From Acidobacteriota bacterium (GTDB lineage: Bacteria; Acidobacteriota; Vicinamibacteria; Vicinamibacterales; CAVVIG01): 7,834 nucleotides of DNA. A program made the translations under genes and the position numbers. This document shows, piece by piece, positions 1 to 4,959 of this stretch. Where the stretch lies: positions 1 to 7,834 of the forward strand of contig QHWF01000028.1 of NCBI GenBank assembly GCA_003222455.1, given 5' to 3'. Numbering within the stretch: position 1 is the stretch's first letter; each line of letters starts with the position of its first letter. The notes beneath the pieces are model-generated. The model saw nothing but the letters and a program-made list of their open reading frames with translations. It was not told the DNA's origin and did no database searches.

Positions 1-46
1 ACTCTTCAATCTGAATGTCGGCCAGCGCGCTGATGGCCTCGCTCAC
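1..46 (-). CDS. 5' end of an unidentified gene, cut by the window edge
   Basis: A GTG at 44-46 opens a frame that stays open for the 15 codons left in the window and reads MSEAISALADIQIEE. The GTG overlaps the TGA of the XRE-cupin gene (43-45) in a GTGA junction, the usual sign of translational coupling in an operon. No clear Shine-Dalgarno sequence is visible, which also fits coupling. Fifteen residues are too few to name a family. Regulators of the XRE-cupin type are often followed by the enzyme or acetyltransferase gene they control, so a metabolic partner is plausible, but that is inference. The alternative is that the frame is open by chance in GC-rich DNA. Confidence 0.4.
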   Translation of the reverse strand, partial: MSEAISALADIQIEE

Positions 47-633
47 GGGTGCACGATCGCGACGACGTACCGCGCCTCGCGGTTGCCTGTGCTGTGGAAA
101 CGTGTCGGCCCCGCGCGCACGTATCGGAGGCAGTCGCCCGCACGCAACCGGAAAAGCGAACCCTCCGCTTCGAGAGTGAGTGAGCCCTCGAGCATCCAGA
201 GGTGATGCTCGACTCCCGCAATGGGCGACGCGTCGAATGACACCGAGGCTCCGGCGGGCACGTGGACTTCGACGAGCTCGCCGCGAAGTCCCGCTGCAGG
301 TGGAGACACCACCCGGCGGCGATAGCCGCTTTCGGGATCCTTCCACTCCGCCTGGTCCGCCGCAGTCACAAGATTCGGCGGCCGGGTCTCGGCTTCGACC
401 ATGAGGCGCGAGAGGGTCCAGCCATAGACGGTGCAGAGTTTGTCCAGCATCGCGGCCGTAGGACTCAGCTCCGACCGTTCGAGCCTCGACAACGTGGCGC
501 GGCTGATCCCCGTGCGCTCGGCAAGCGCGTCGAGCGACCATCCGCGTTCCGCGCGTAACCGGGCAAGCCGCCGCGCGATTCGGCGCTCGATGTCGTGGTC
601 CGCGGCAGCCGGCGAGGCGAGGTTCGCTGTCAT
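43..633 (-). CDS. XRE-family transcriptional regulator with C-terminal cupin domain
   Basis: This 196-residue protein has the two-part layout of XRE-cupin regulators. An N-terminal helix-turn-helix domain covers about residues 18-78, with the recognition region ERTGISRATLSRLERSE. A C-terminal single-domain cupin covers about 105-195, with the HHLWMLEGSLTLEAEG strand pair and the later LRAGDCLRYV turn. The cupin probably binds a small ligand that controls DNA binding; the ligand cannot be read from sequence. About 195 residues is normal for the family. ATG at 631-633 is the start because the HTH begins soon after it. The start codon lies inside a tandem pair of ATCTC-N6-GAGAT dyads, so autoregulation is likely. 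It is divergent from npdG and coupled to a downstream gene that leaves the window. Family assignment is firm; the regulated process is unknown. Confidence 0.92.
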   Translation of the reverse strand: MTANLASPAAADHDIERRIARRLARLRAERGWSLDALAERTGISRATLSRLERSELSPTAAMLDKLCTVYGWTLSRLMVEAETRPPNLVTAADQAEWKDPESGYRRRVVSPPAAGLRGELVEVHVPAGASVSFDASPIAGVEHHLWMLEGSLTLEAEGSLFRLRAGDCLRYVRAGPTRFHSTGNREARYVVAIVHP

Positions 634-670
634 CTCTATTGAGAGATGTTATCTCGAAATAGAGATGATT
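631..670 (-). promoter_or_regulatory. Tandem operator and probable promoter of the XRE-cupin gene
   Basis: Two dyads of the form ATCTC-N6-GAGAT lie at 632-647 and 651-666, 19 bases apart in register. The stretch is AT-rich compared with its surroundings. The first dyad overlaps the ATG of the XRE-cupin gene. On the minus strand, TAACAT (646-651) could be a -10 box, with TTAATC (665-670) 15 bases before it as a weak -35. That would place the transcript start only about 6 bases before the ATG, giving a nearly leaderless mRNA, and no Shine-Dalgarno is visible. A repressor bound here would block its own gene. The dyads are seen directly; the promoter boxes and the identity of the binder are inferred. 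Confidence 0.7.
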
Positions 671-723
671 AACAGCCCGGCATGACAGTACGCCGGGGCA
701 AGGGATCAGAGAGGACGGAGTTA

Positions 724-838
724 ACGGGATCACACAGAGAAACGGAGCAACAGAGATAATTGTGTGTACTAGGGTCTTCTCCGTTGGTCTGCGCCTCTGT
801 GTTGGGCCGTTTCCTCCGTTACCTCTGTTTTCTCGATC
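724..838. repeat. Degenerate CTCTGTG-type intergenic hairpin repeat
   Basis: The gap between the XRE-cupin operator and npdG holds an imperfect inverted repeat built from words also found at 1955-2021. The left side carries ACACAGAG (732-739), AACGGAG (741-747) and ACAGAG (750-755). The right side carries CTCTGTGT (795-802) and CTCCGTT (814-820). The order of the words is scrambled, so the long stem is no longer continuous and the copy looks decayed. If npdG is transcribed from a promoter near 670-720, this repeat lies in its leader RNA. I see no clear promoter for npdG in the gap. Confidence 0.55.
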
Positions 839-848
839 AGCCAAGCGC

Positions 849-1505
849 ATGACCTCCATTGGAATCCTCGGCGGCACCGGACAGCACGGCCGCGGCCTCG
901 CCCAACGCTTCTCTGCCGCCGGGGCGCGCGTGATCGTCGGATCGCGCGATCCGCTGCGCGCGCGTGAGACGGTCGCGAAGTGGGGAACCGCCGGTCAGTC
1001 GATCGTCGTCGCCCACAACGCTGTGGCTGTCGAGCATAGCGACCTGACGGTGCTCGCGGTGCCATTCACGTCCGTCGACACCGTGCTCACGGAGGTGCAC
1101 TCGCAATTCAGGGACACCTCGATCGTGATCGACGTCACCGTGCCGGTCACGTTCGCTGGCGGGAGGATGACGATGCTCGAGGTGGACGAAGGATCGGCGA
1201 CCGAGCATATTCGCGCGCGTCTACCCGCCGGTGTGCAGCTCGCCGCCGCCTTCAAGACGATCCCGGCGCACGTGCTCGGCGCGGCGGACGAGTCGCTCGA
1301 TTGCGACGAGTTCGTCTGCGGCGATTCGGACGAGGCACGGGCGCGGGCGTCGGCGCTGGTCGAACTCGTCCCCGGCCTGCGGCCCATCGACGTCGGGCCG
1401 CTCTCGCGCGCGCGCTTCATCGAGCACGTTACGGCGCTCGCCATCGCCATCAACCGGACGCACAAGATTCACGACGCGCGGTTCCGAGTCGTGGGATTAA
1501 CATGA
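849..1505 (+). CDS. npdG: F420-dependent NADP+ oxidoreductase (NADPH-dependent F420 reductase)
   Basis: The 218-residue product transfers hydride between NADP(H) and the deazaflavin cofactor F420 in the cytoplasm. The N-terminal Rossmann motif GGTGQHG (residues 8-14) is the GGTGxxG form typical of this family. GSR (31-33) is the usual site for the 2'-phosphate of NADP. Further family landmarks are FKTIPA (135-140), VCGDSDEA (156-163) and GPLSRARFIE (183-192), in the same order as in the archaeal enzyme Fno. Length matches the family. ATG 849 was chosen because the Rossmann strand begins at residue 4; the frame stays open upstream to 762, but only through repeat DNA. No strong Shine-Dalgarno is visible. 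Its stop is 14 bases before the next gene, another F420-type enzyme, so the two are probably one operon. With a GC-rich bacterial host it more likely supplies F420H2 than consumes it, but direction is inference. Confidence 0.93.
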   Translation: MTSIGILGGTGQHGRGLAQRFSAAGARVIVGSRDPLRARETVAKWGTAGQSIVVAHNAVAVEHSDLTVLAVPFTSVDTVLTEVHSQFRDTSIVIDVTVPVTFAGGRMTMLEVDEGSATEHIRARLPAGVQLAAAFKTIPAHVLGAADESLDCDEFVCGDSDEARARASALVELVPGLRPIDVGPLSRARFIEHVTALAIAINRTHKIHDARFRVVGLT

Positions 1506-1508
1506 GCC

Positions 1509-1514
1509 GAGGTG
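1509..1514 (+). promoter_or_regulatory. Shine-Dalgarno site that sets the start of the split-barrel oxidoreductase
   Basis: GAGGTG lies 5 bases before ATG 1520. A second in-frame ATG at 1502 overlaps the npdG stop (ATGA), but it lies upstream of this site and has no comparable one. The start at 1520 also begins the protein at its family-typical point. Confidence 0.7.
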
Positions 1515-1519
1515 TTACG

Positions 1520-1912
1520 ATGGCGACGATTCCTGCATCGCACGCGGATCTCCTGACGAAACCGGCGTTCGCACACCTGGCGACGGTGAATGCCGACGGC
1601 AGCCCGCAAGTCACTCCCGTGTGGATCGATTTCGACGGTACGAACGTGATCGTCAACACGGCACGCGGCCGCGTCAAGGCGAAGAACATCGCCCGTCAGC
1701 CACGCGTCGCATTGGCGATTGCCGACCCGGAGAATCCCTATCGCTATCTCGGCATCCAGGGCCGCGTCGTCGAGATGACCGAGAACGGCGGCGACGCGCA
1801 CATCGACAAACTGGCCAGGAAATACATCGGGAAGGACTACCCGTTTCGTGCGCCCGGCGAAGTGCGTGTCATCGTGAAGATCGCGCCGGAAAAGGTCCAC
1901 ACGAACGGGTAG
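1520..1912 (+). CDS. PPOX-class split-barrel oxidoreductase, probably F420-dependent (FDOR-B type)
   Basis: This 130-residue protein has the pyridoxamine-phosphate-oxidase-like split beta-barrel fold. The opening LATVNADGSPQVTPVWIDFD (about 20-39) is the first strand pair. RGRVKAKNIARQPRVALAI (about 49-67) supplies the basic residues that bind cofactor phosphates in this fold. The segment YRYLGIQGRVVEM follows, and the C-terminus ends on a strand, VRVIVKIAPEKV. Length and pattern match the roughly 130-residue class assigned as F420-dependent (Rv1155-like), which uses F420H2 to reduce varied substrates. Flavin or biliverdin use is the alternative, since the fold is shared. Its place 14 bases after npdG, which makes F420H2, favours F420. 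ATG 1502 would add six residues; ATG 1520 is preferred for its Shine-Dalgarno. The substrate is unknown. Confidence 0.85.
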   Translation: MATIPASHADLLTKPAFAHLATVNADGSPQVTPVWIDFDGTNVIVNTARGRVKAKNIARQPRVALAIADPENPYRYLGIQGRVVEMTENGGDAHIDKLARKYIGKDYPFRAPGEVRVIVKIAPEKVHTNG

Positions 1913-1954
1913 AGCGTTCACGGAGCGGGCATGAGCTCACCGGGAAGAAATCAG

Positions 1955-2062
1955 GCACGGAGACACCGAGACACAGAGATTCTCTGTGGCTTTGTGTCTC
2001 TGTGGCTTAATCTCTCCGTGCTCTCCGCCTCCTCCATGTCGATTACTCGGACACGCTCCTAG
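1955..2062 (-). repeat. Intergenic repeat element: CTCTGTG-type hairpin plus CTAGGAG leader, minus orientation
   Basis: This fills most of the 159-base gap between the oxidoreductase and cofE. Outer arms GCACGGAGA (1955-1963) and TCTCCGTGC (2013-2021) pair perfectly. Inner arms CACAGAGA (1972-1979) and TCTCTGTG (1981-1988) also pair. Read on the minus strand, the hairpin is preceded at 2042-2062 by a leader CTAGGAGCGTGTCCGAGTAA followed by T. The same leader, inverted, occurs after the flippase gene at 3769-3789 with 19 of 21 matches, but there joined to a different hairpin. It could act as a terminator or mRNA-stabilising structure, but there is no T-run. No protein-coding potential is evident. 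Confidence 0.75.
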
Positions 2063-2071
2063 CGCTCGTCA

Positions 2072-2818
2072 GTGGATCTGCACGTCTTCGCCATTCACGA
2101 CATTCCCGACGTGACCCGTGATGACGATCTCGCGGCGCTGATTGCCGCCGCCGTCGCGCGTGCGGGTCGCCGCATCGACGCCGGCGACGTTTTCGTCGTC
2201 GCGCAGAAGATCGTGTCGAAAGCCGAAGGTGCGATGGTGCGGCTCGACGAGGTGGCACCGTCACGGATGGCGACGCAGTGGGCGGCCGACAACGGGAAGG
2301 ACGCCAGGGTCGTCGAGGTGGTCCTCCGCGAGTCACGCCGCATCGTCCGGATGGATCGTGGCATTCTGATTTCTGAGACGCGCCACGGGTTCGTGTGCGC
2401 GAACGCCGGCGTCGACGCGTCGAACGTGCCGCCGGGTTTCGTGACGGTGCTGCCCGGTGATCCCGACGCCTCAGCCGAGCGGCTGCGCATCGCACTCAGC
2501 GCGACCTTCGGCTGTCCGGTTGCGATCATCGTGTCGGACACGTTCGGGCGGCCGTGGCGCGAGGGCGCGGTAAACGTCGCGGTCGGCGTGGCCGGATTGC
2601 AGCCGCTTCTCGACTATCGCGGCACGGTGGACTCGTACGGCCGTCCGCTCACGTCGACGGTGATTGCCCTGGCCGACGAATTGGCTGGCGCCGCGGAGAT
2701 CGTGACGCGAAAAAGCGCGGGCACGCCGGTCGCGCTCGTGCGTGGAGCGGCCGACTGGATGGGGCAGGGCGCCGGCCGCATGCTCGTGCGCGAGGCGGGC
2801 CGCGACCTGTTCCGCTGA
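2072..2818 (+). CDS. cofE: Coenzyme F420-0:L-glutamate ligase (gamma-glutamyl ligase)
   Basis: The 248-residue enzyme adds gamma-linked glutamates to F420-0 using GTP and divalent metal, producing the polyglutamylated cofactor. Landmarks in order are the N-terminal DIPDVTRDDDLAALI, then DVFVVAQKIVSKAEG (39-53), ILISETRHGFVCANAGVD (about 96-113), SDTFGRPWREG (155-165), VAVGVAGLQPLLDYRG and a C-terminal GTPVALVRGAADWMG. This is the single-domain form. Mycobacterial FbiB carries an added nitroreductase-like domain that is absent here. The start is GTG 2072; an in-frame ATG at 2036 is followed by a TAG before 2072. No strong Shine-Dalgarno is seen. It follows npdG and an F420-type oxidoreductase, separated from them by a repeat element, so it may be transcribed separately. 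The remaining F420 biosynthesis genes (cofC, cofD, fbiC or cofG/H) are not in the window. Confidence 0.94.
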   Translation: MDLHVFAIHDIPDVTRDDDLAALIAAAVARAGRRIDAGDVFVVAQKIVSKAEGAMVRLDEVAPSRMATQWAADNGKDARVVEVVLRESRRIVRMDRGILISETRHGFVCANAGVDASNVPPGFVTVLPGDPDASAERLRIALSATFGCPVAIIVSDTFGRPWREGAVNVAVGVAGLQPLLDYRGTVDSYGRPLTSTVIALADELAGAAEIVTRKSAGTPVALVRGAADWMGQGAGRMLVREAGRDLFR

Positions 2819-2827
2819 CGACAGACC

Positions 2828-3772
2828 ATGAGCACCGTCACCGCGGCGCGAAAACGCCTCGTCAATCCGATCGTCTCCGTCCTGCTGACGGCGGCGATTC
2901 TCGCGCTCATCCTTCGCCGTGTGCCGCTCGCCGCGCTCGGCGCCGCGCTTCACGACGCCGACCACGGGCGCTTCCTCGCGCTGATGATTCCGAATACGTT
3001 GTTCTACTTCGCGTGGGACACGCTCGTGCTGGCGGTTGCGGTCCGCTGGTTCCACACCGCGGTCCCGTACGGCGAGCTGCTGCCCGTCCGCGCCGCCTCC
3101 TACGTGGTCGGGTTCTTCAACACGAATCTGGGCCGCGGCGCGATGGCGGCGTATCTGAGCCGGCGGCTGCGCGCGCCGTTTCTGGAGTTGGGCAGCACGG
3201 TGCTGTTCCTCGTGCTGACCGAGTACACCCAGCTCGTGCTGTGGGCGATGCTCGGACTGCTCGGATTGCGCGCGGACGTTTCGCGCGGCCTGCTCGCCGT
3301 CGCCGCGGGCGTGGCCGTGCTCTGGCTGATCGTCCGGTGGCTGCTCGCCCCGCGCGGGTGGTCGATCTCGCGCACGTTCCGCCTGGCCACGCCGGTGCGT
3401 TACGGCACGATTGTCCTGTTGCGGGCGCCGATGTTCTTCGTGTCGCTGGTGCTGCACTACTACGCGGCTCACGCGTTCGGCATTCACATTCCTTTCGGCC
3501 AGATGCTCACGTTCCTGCCGGTCGTCTTCATGGTCGCGGCGCTGCCGGTGACCGTGGCGCATCTGGGCAGCACGCAGGCGGCGTGGATCTTCTTCTTCAG
3601 CCAGTACGCGCCGATTCCGCGGCTGCTGGCGTTCAGCCTCGCCGCACATCTGGTGTTCGCATTGACGCGCGCCGCGCTCGGCGTGCTCTGGCTGCCGGTG
3701 GCCTATCTCGATCTGATGGAAGCGGGCGCCGCGATTGAAGCACGGCCTCTGAGATCGGTGCGGTCTGTCTAG
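2828..3772 (+). CDS. Flippase-like integral membrane protein (LPG-synthase transmembrane region family)
   Basis: The 314-residue product is very hydrophobic, with about seven or eight membrane spans. The clearest are near 13-30, 50-74, 121-147, 155-176, 192-218, 227-243 and 255-301. The early loop with a short acidic helix (ALHDADHGRF) and the conserved-looking GFFNTNLGRGAMAAYL re-entrant stretch fit the flippase-like fold seen in the membrane half of lysylphosphatidylglycerol synthases and in many uncharacterised bacterial and archaeal proteins. There is no soluble aminoacyl-transferase half, so it is not MprF itself. It starts 9 bases after the cofE stop, implying co-transcription. No functional link to F420 is known to me, so the pairing may be positional only. 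No clear Shine-Dalgarno is present. Its TAG stop falls inside the leader of the repeat element that follows. Confidence 0.75.
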   Translation: MSTVTAARKRLVNPIVSVLLTAAILALILRRVPLAALGAALHDADHGRFLALMIPNTLFYFAWDTLVLAVAVRWFHTAVPYGELLPVRAASYVVGFFNTNLGRGAMAAYLSRRLRAPFLELGSTVLFLVLTEYTQLVLWAMLGLLGLRADVSRGLLAVAAGVAVLWLIVRWLLAPRGWSISRTFRLATPVRYGTIVLLRAPMFFVSLVLHYYAAHAFGIHIPFGQMLTFLPVVFMVAALPVTVAHLGSTQAAWIFFFSQYAPIPRLLAFSLAAHLVFALTRAALGVLWLPVAYLDLMEAGAAIEARPLRSVRSV

Positions 3773-3913
3773 GAGTGTGTCCGAGTAACTGACGCCGCCC
3801 CCTGGAACGCAAAGGCCGCGAAGGCCGCTAAGGAATACATTCTTCCTTTGCGTCCTTTGCGGCCTCTGCGTTTAATCGTGGATGATCGCTCTCTACAAGC
3901 GGGTCCGAGTAAT
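3769..3913 (+). repeat. Intergenic repeat element: CTAGGAG leader plus GGCCGCGAAGGCC hairpin
   Basis: The element starts with the leader at 3769-3789, whose TAG is the flippase stop codon, followed by GACGCCG. A hairpin comes next: left arm 3806-3835, loop of 7 bases, right arm 3843-3872. Twenty-six of 30 positions pair as Watson-Crick. GTCCGAGTAA from the leader (3779-3788) recurs in the same orientation at 3903-3912, so the hairpin is bracketed by short direct repeats. The element fills the gap up to the SRPBCC promoter. A second copy lies at 4826-4926. It carries no gene and no T-run after the stem, so a classical intrinsic terminator is unlikely, although it may still end or protect transcripts. 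Confidence 0.8.
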
Positions 3914-3939
3914 GAAGACCCCACCAGGCCCGGCCATCC

Positions 3940-3998
3940 GCAACCGTCGGGTTGCTAAACGACATGCTTTCGCGTTACTATAGCAACCAGGAGGTTGC
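3940..3998 (+). promoter_or_regulatory. Promoter with two operator dyads for the SRPBCC-arsR operon
   Basis: Two perfect 16-base dyads, GCAACC-N4-GGTTGC, lie at 3940-3955 and 3983-3998 with centres 43 bases apart, close to four helical turns. Between and overlapping them is a good sigma70-type promoter: TTGCTA (3952-3957), an 18-base spacer, and TACTAT (3976-3981). The second dyad contains the Shine-Dalgarno AGGAGG (3989-3994), 6 bases before ATG 4001. The -10 box is also part of a near-palindrome, GTTACTATAGCAAC (3974-3987). Such placement is ideal for repression, and the ArsR protein encoded second in the operon is the obvious binder. The dyads and boxes are seen; the binder is inferred. 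Confidence 0.8.
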
Positions 3999-4000
3999 GT

Positions 4001-4498
4001 ATGTCTGTCGTCGTTACGGATCGCATCGAGAAGACGATTCTGCTGCGGGCGCCTCGCACACGAGTCTGGCGGGCGCTCACCGACGCCGAGGAATTCGGCA
4101 CCTGGTTCGGCATGAAGTTCGATGGCCCGTTTGCGCCGGGTGCGCTGCGGCGGGGCGTCATCGTCCCGACGACGGTTGATGCCGAGGTGGCCAGGGCGCA
4201 GCAGGAGCATGCGGGCTTGGCTTTCGAGATCACGATCGACCGGATCGAACCGGAGCGTCTCTTCGCCTTCCGCTGGCATCCCTTCGCCGTCGAGCGCGGG
4301 GTCGACTACTCGGGCGAGCCGACGACCCTCATCGAGTTCGTGCTCGAGGCGGACGCGAACGGCACGAGGCTCACCGTCACCGAATCAGGCTTCGATCAGA
4401 TCCCGCTGGCGCGGCGGGCGAAGGCGTTCACGGCGAACGAACAGGGCTGGGCGATGGTCGTGGGCCTGATCGAGAAATATCTTGCCCACGCGGCGTAG
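4001..4498 (+). CDS. SRPBCC/AHSA1-family protein
   Basis: The 165-residue protein matches the activator-of-Hsp90-homologue-1-like branch of the START/Bet v 1 fold, a helix-grip barrel with a hydrophobic cavity. The opening DRIEKTILLRAPRTRVWRAL (residues 7-26) is the diagnostic first strand and helix, followed by TDAEEFGTWFGMKFDGPF. Later landmarks are ERLFAFRWHPF, the TTLIEFVLEAD strand, and a C-terminal helix ending WAMVVGLIEKYLAHAA. Members bind or process small hydrophobic ligands; the ligand here is unknown. A perfect AGGAGG sits 6 bases before ATG 4001; a TTG two codons earlier overlaps that site and is rejected. The arsR gene follows after one base, so the two are surely co-transcribed. 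ArsR-AHSA1 pairs are common in bacteria, usually with the regulator gene first; here the order is reversed. Confidence 0.9.
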   Translation: MSVVVTDRIEKTILLRAPRTRVWRALTDAEEFGTWFGMKFDGPFAPGALRRGVIVPTTVDAEVARAQQEHAGLAFEITIDRIEPERLFAFRWHPFAVERGVDYSGEPTTLIEFVLEADANGTRLTVTESGFDQIPLARRAKAFTANEQGWAMVVGLIEKYLAHAA

Positions 4499-4499
4499 T

Positions 4500-4829
4500 G
4501 TGAAGACCACCGCGGCATTGACGGGATCGGCCACCGTCTTTGCCGCGTTGGGCGACGAGACCCGGCTGCGTCTGGTGGCGCGCCTCTGCAGCGACGGGCC
4601 GATGTCGATTACGAAACTCACCGCCGGCTTCACGATCACTCGTCAGGCGATCAGCAAACACCTGCGGGTCATGGAAAACGCCGGCGTCGTGCGCAGCGTC
4701 CAGCGTGGGTGCGAGAGCGTCTGGCAATTGGAACAGAAGCGCCTCGCGGACGTGCGCCGGCATCTCCAGGTGATCTCGGCACAATGGGATGAGACGCTCG
4801 GCCGGTTGAAGAGCTTTGTGGAGCGCTAG
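4500..4829 (+). CDS. ArsR/SmtB-type winged-helix transcriptional repressor
   Basis: The 109-residue protein begins VFAALGDETRLRLVARL (13-29), the signature first helices of ArsR regulators. The recognition helix lies in TITRQAISKHLRVMENAGVV (45-64), and the beta wing includes RGCESVWQLE (70-79). The ELCVCDL metal-binding box of arsenic and cadmium sensors is missing. Only two cysteines, C30 and C71, are present and far apart, so metal sensing is unlikely. The start is GTG 4500, one base after the SRPBCC stop, with no own Shine-Dalgarno, implying translational coupling. A TTG at 4482 would overlap the previous gene and is not preferred. It probably represses its own operon through the GCAACC-N4-GGTTGC dyads upstream of the SRPBCC gene; the inducer may be what the SRPBCC protein binds. 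The TAG stop falls within the leader of the following repeat element. Confidence 0.92.
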   Translation: MKTTAALTGSATVFAALGDETRLRLVARLCSDGPMSITKLTAGFTITRQAISKHLRVMENAGVVRSVQRGCESVWQLEQKRLADVRRHLQVISAQWDETLGRLKSFVER

Positions 4830-4926
4830 GTGCGTCTCCGACGAACGACGCCGAATGGGAACGCAAAGGCCGCGAAGGCCGCTAAGAAATGCTGTGTTTC
4901 TTTGCGTCCTCTGCGGCCTCTGCGTT
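4826..4926 (+). repeat. Second copy of the GGCCGCGAAGGCC hairpin element
   Basis: A degraded leader at 4826-4846 (16 of 21 matches to the copy at 3769) again includes the stop codon TAG of the preceding gene, arsR, and is followed by GACGCCG. The hairpin has left arm 4860-4889, a 7-base loop and right arm 4897-4926, pairing at 25 of 30 positions. The left arm differs from the 3806-3835 copy at just two end positions. It lies between convergent genes (arsR forward, ABC-F reverse), where a bidirectional terminator would be useful, but no T-run follows the stem. Confidence 0.8.
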
Positions 4927-4959
4927 GATCGTCGTGGCTGGTAACGAAGAGCCTTGCCG

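Noticed and set aside
762..848. N-terminal extension of NpdG from GTG 762
   Set aside because: The extra 29 residues come from repeat DNA, and the family starts just before the Rossmann glycine motif, which fits ATG 849.
2471..3649. A 392-codon reverse open frame
   Set aside because: Low-complexity, Arg/Gln/Glu/His-rich translation antisense to cofE and the flippase gene, typical of GC-rich shadow frames.
2554..3738. A 394-codon forward open frame overlapping cofE and the flippase gene
   Set aside because: It is an arginine-, alanine- and glycine-rich shadow in another frame of two recognisable genes, with no family motif.
3806..3872. Intrinsic terminator after the flippase gene
   Set aside because: The stem is strong but has only a three-base T stretch after it, and the same structure recurs with a shared leader, so a repeat element is the better description.
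3983..3998. RNA hairpin acting as a translational switch at the SRPBCC ribosome site
   Set aside because: The inferred transcript start near 3988 would leave out most of the left arm, and the same dyad occurs at 3940-3955 upstream of the promoter, so a DNA operator explains both.
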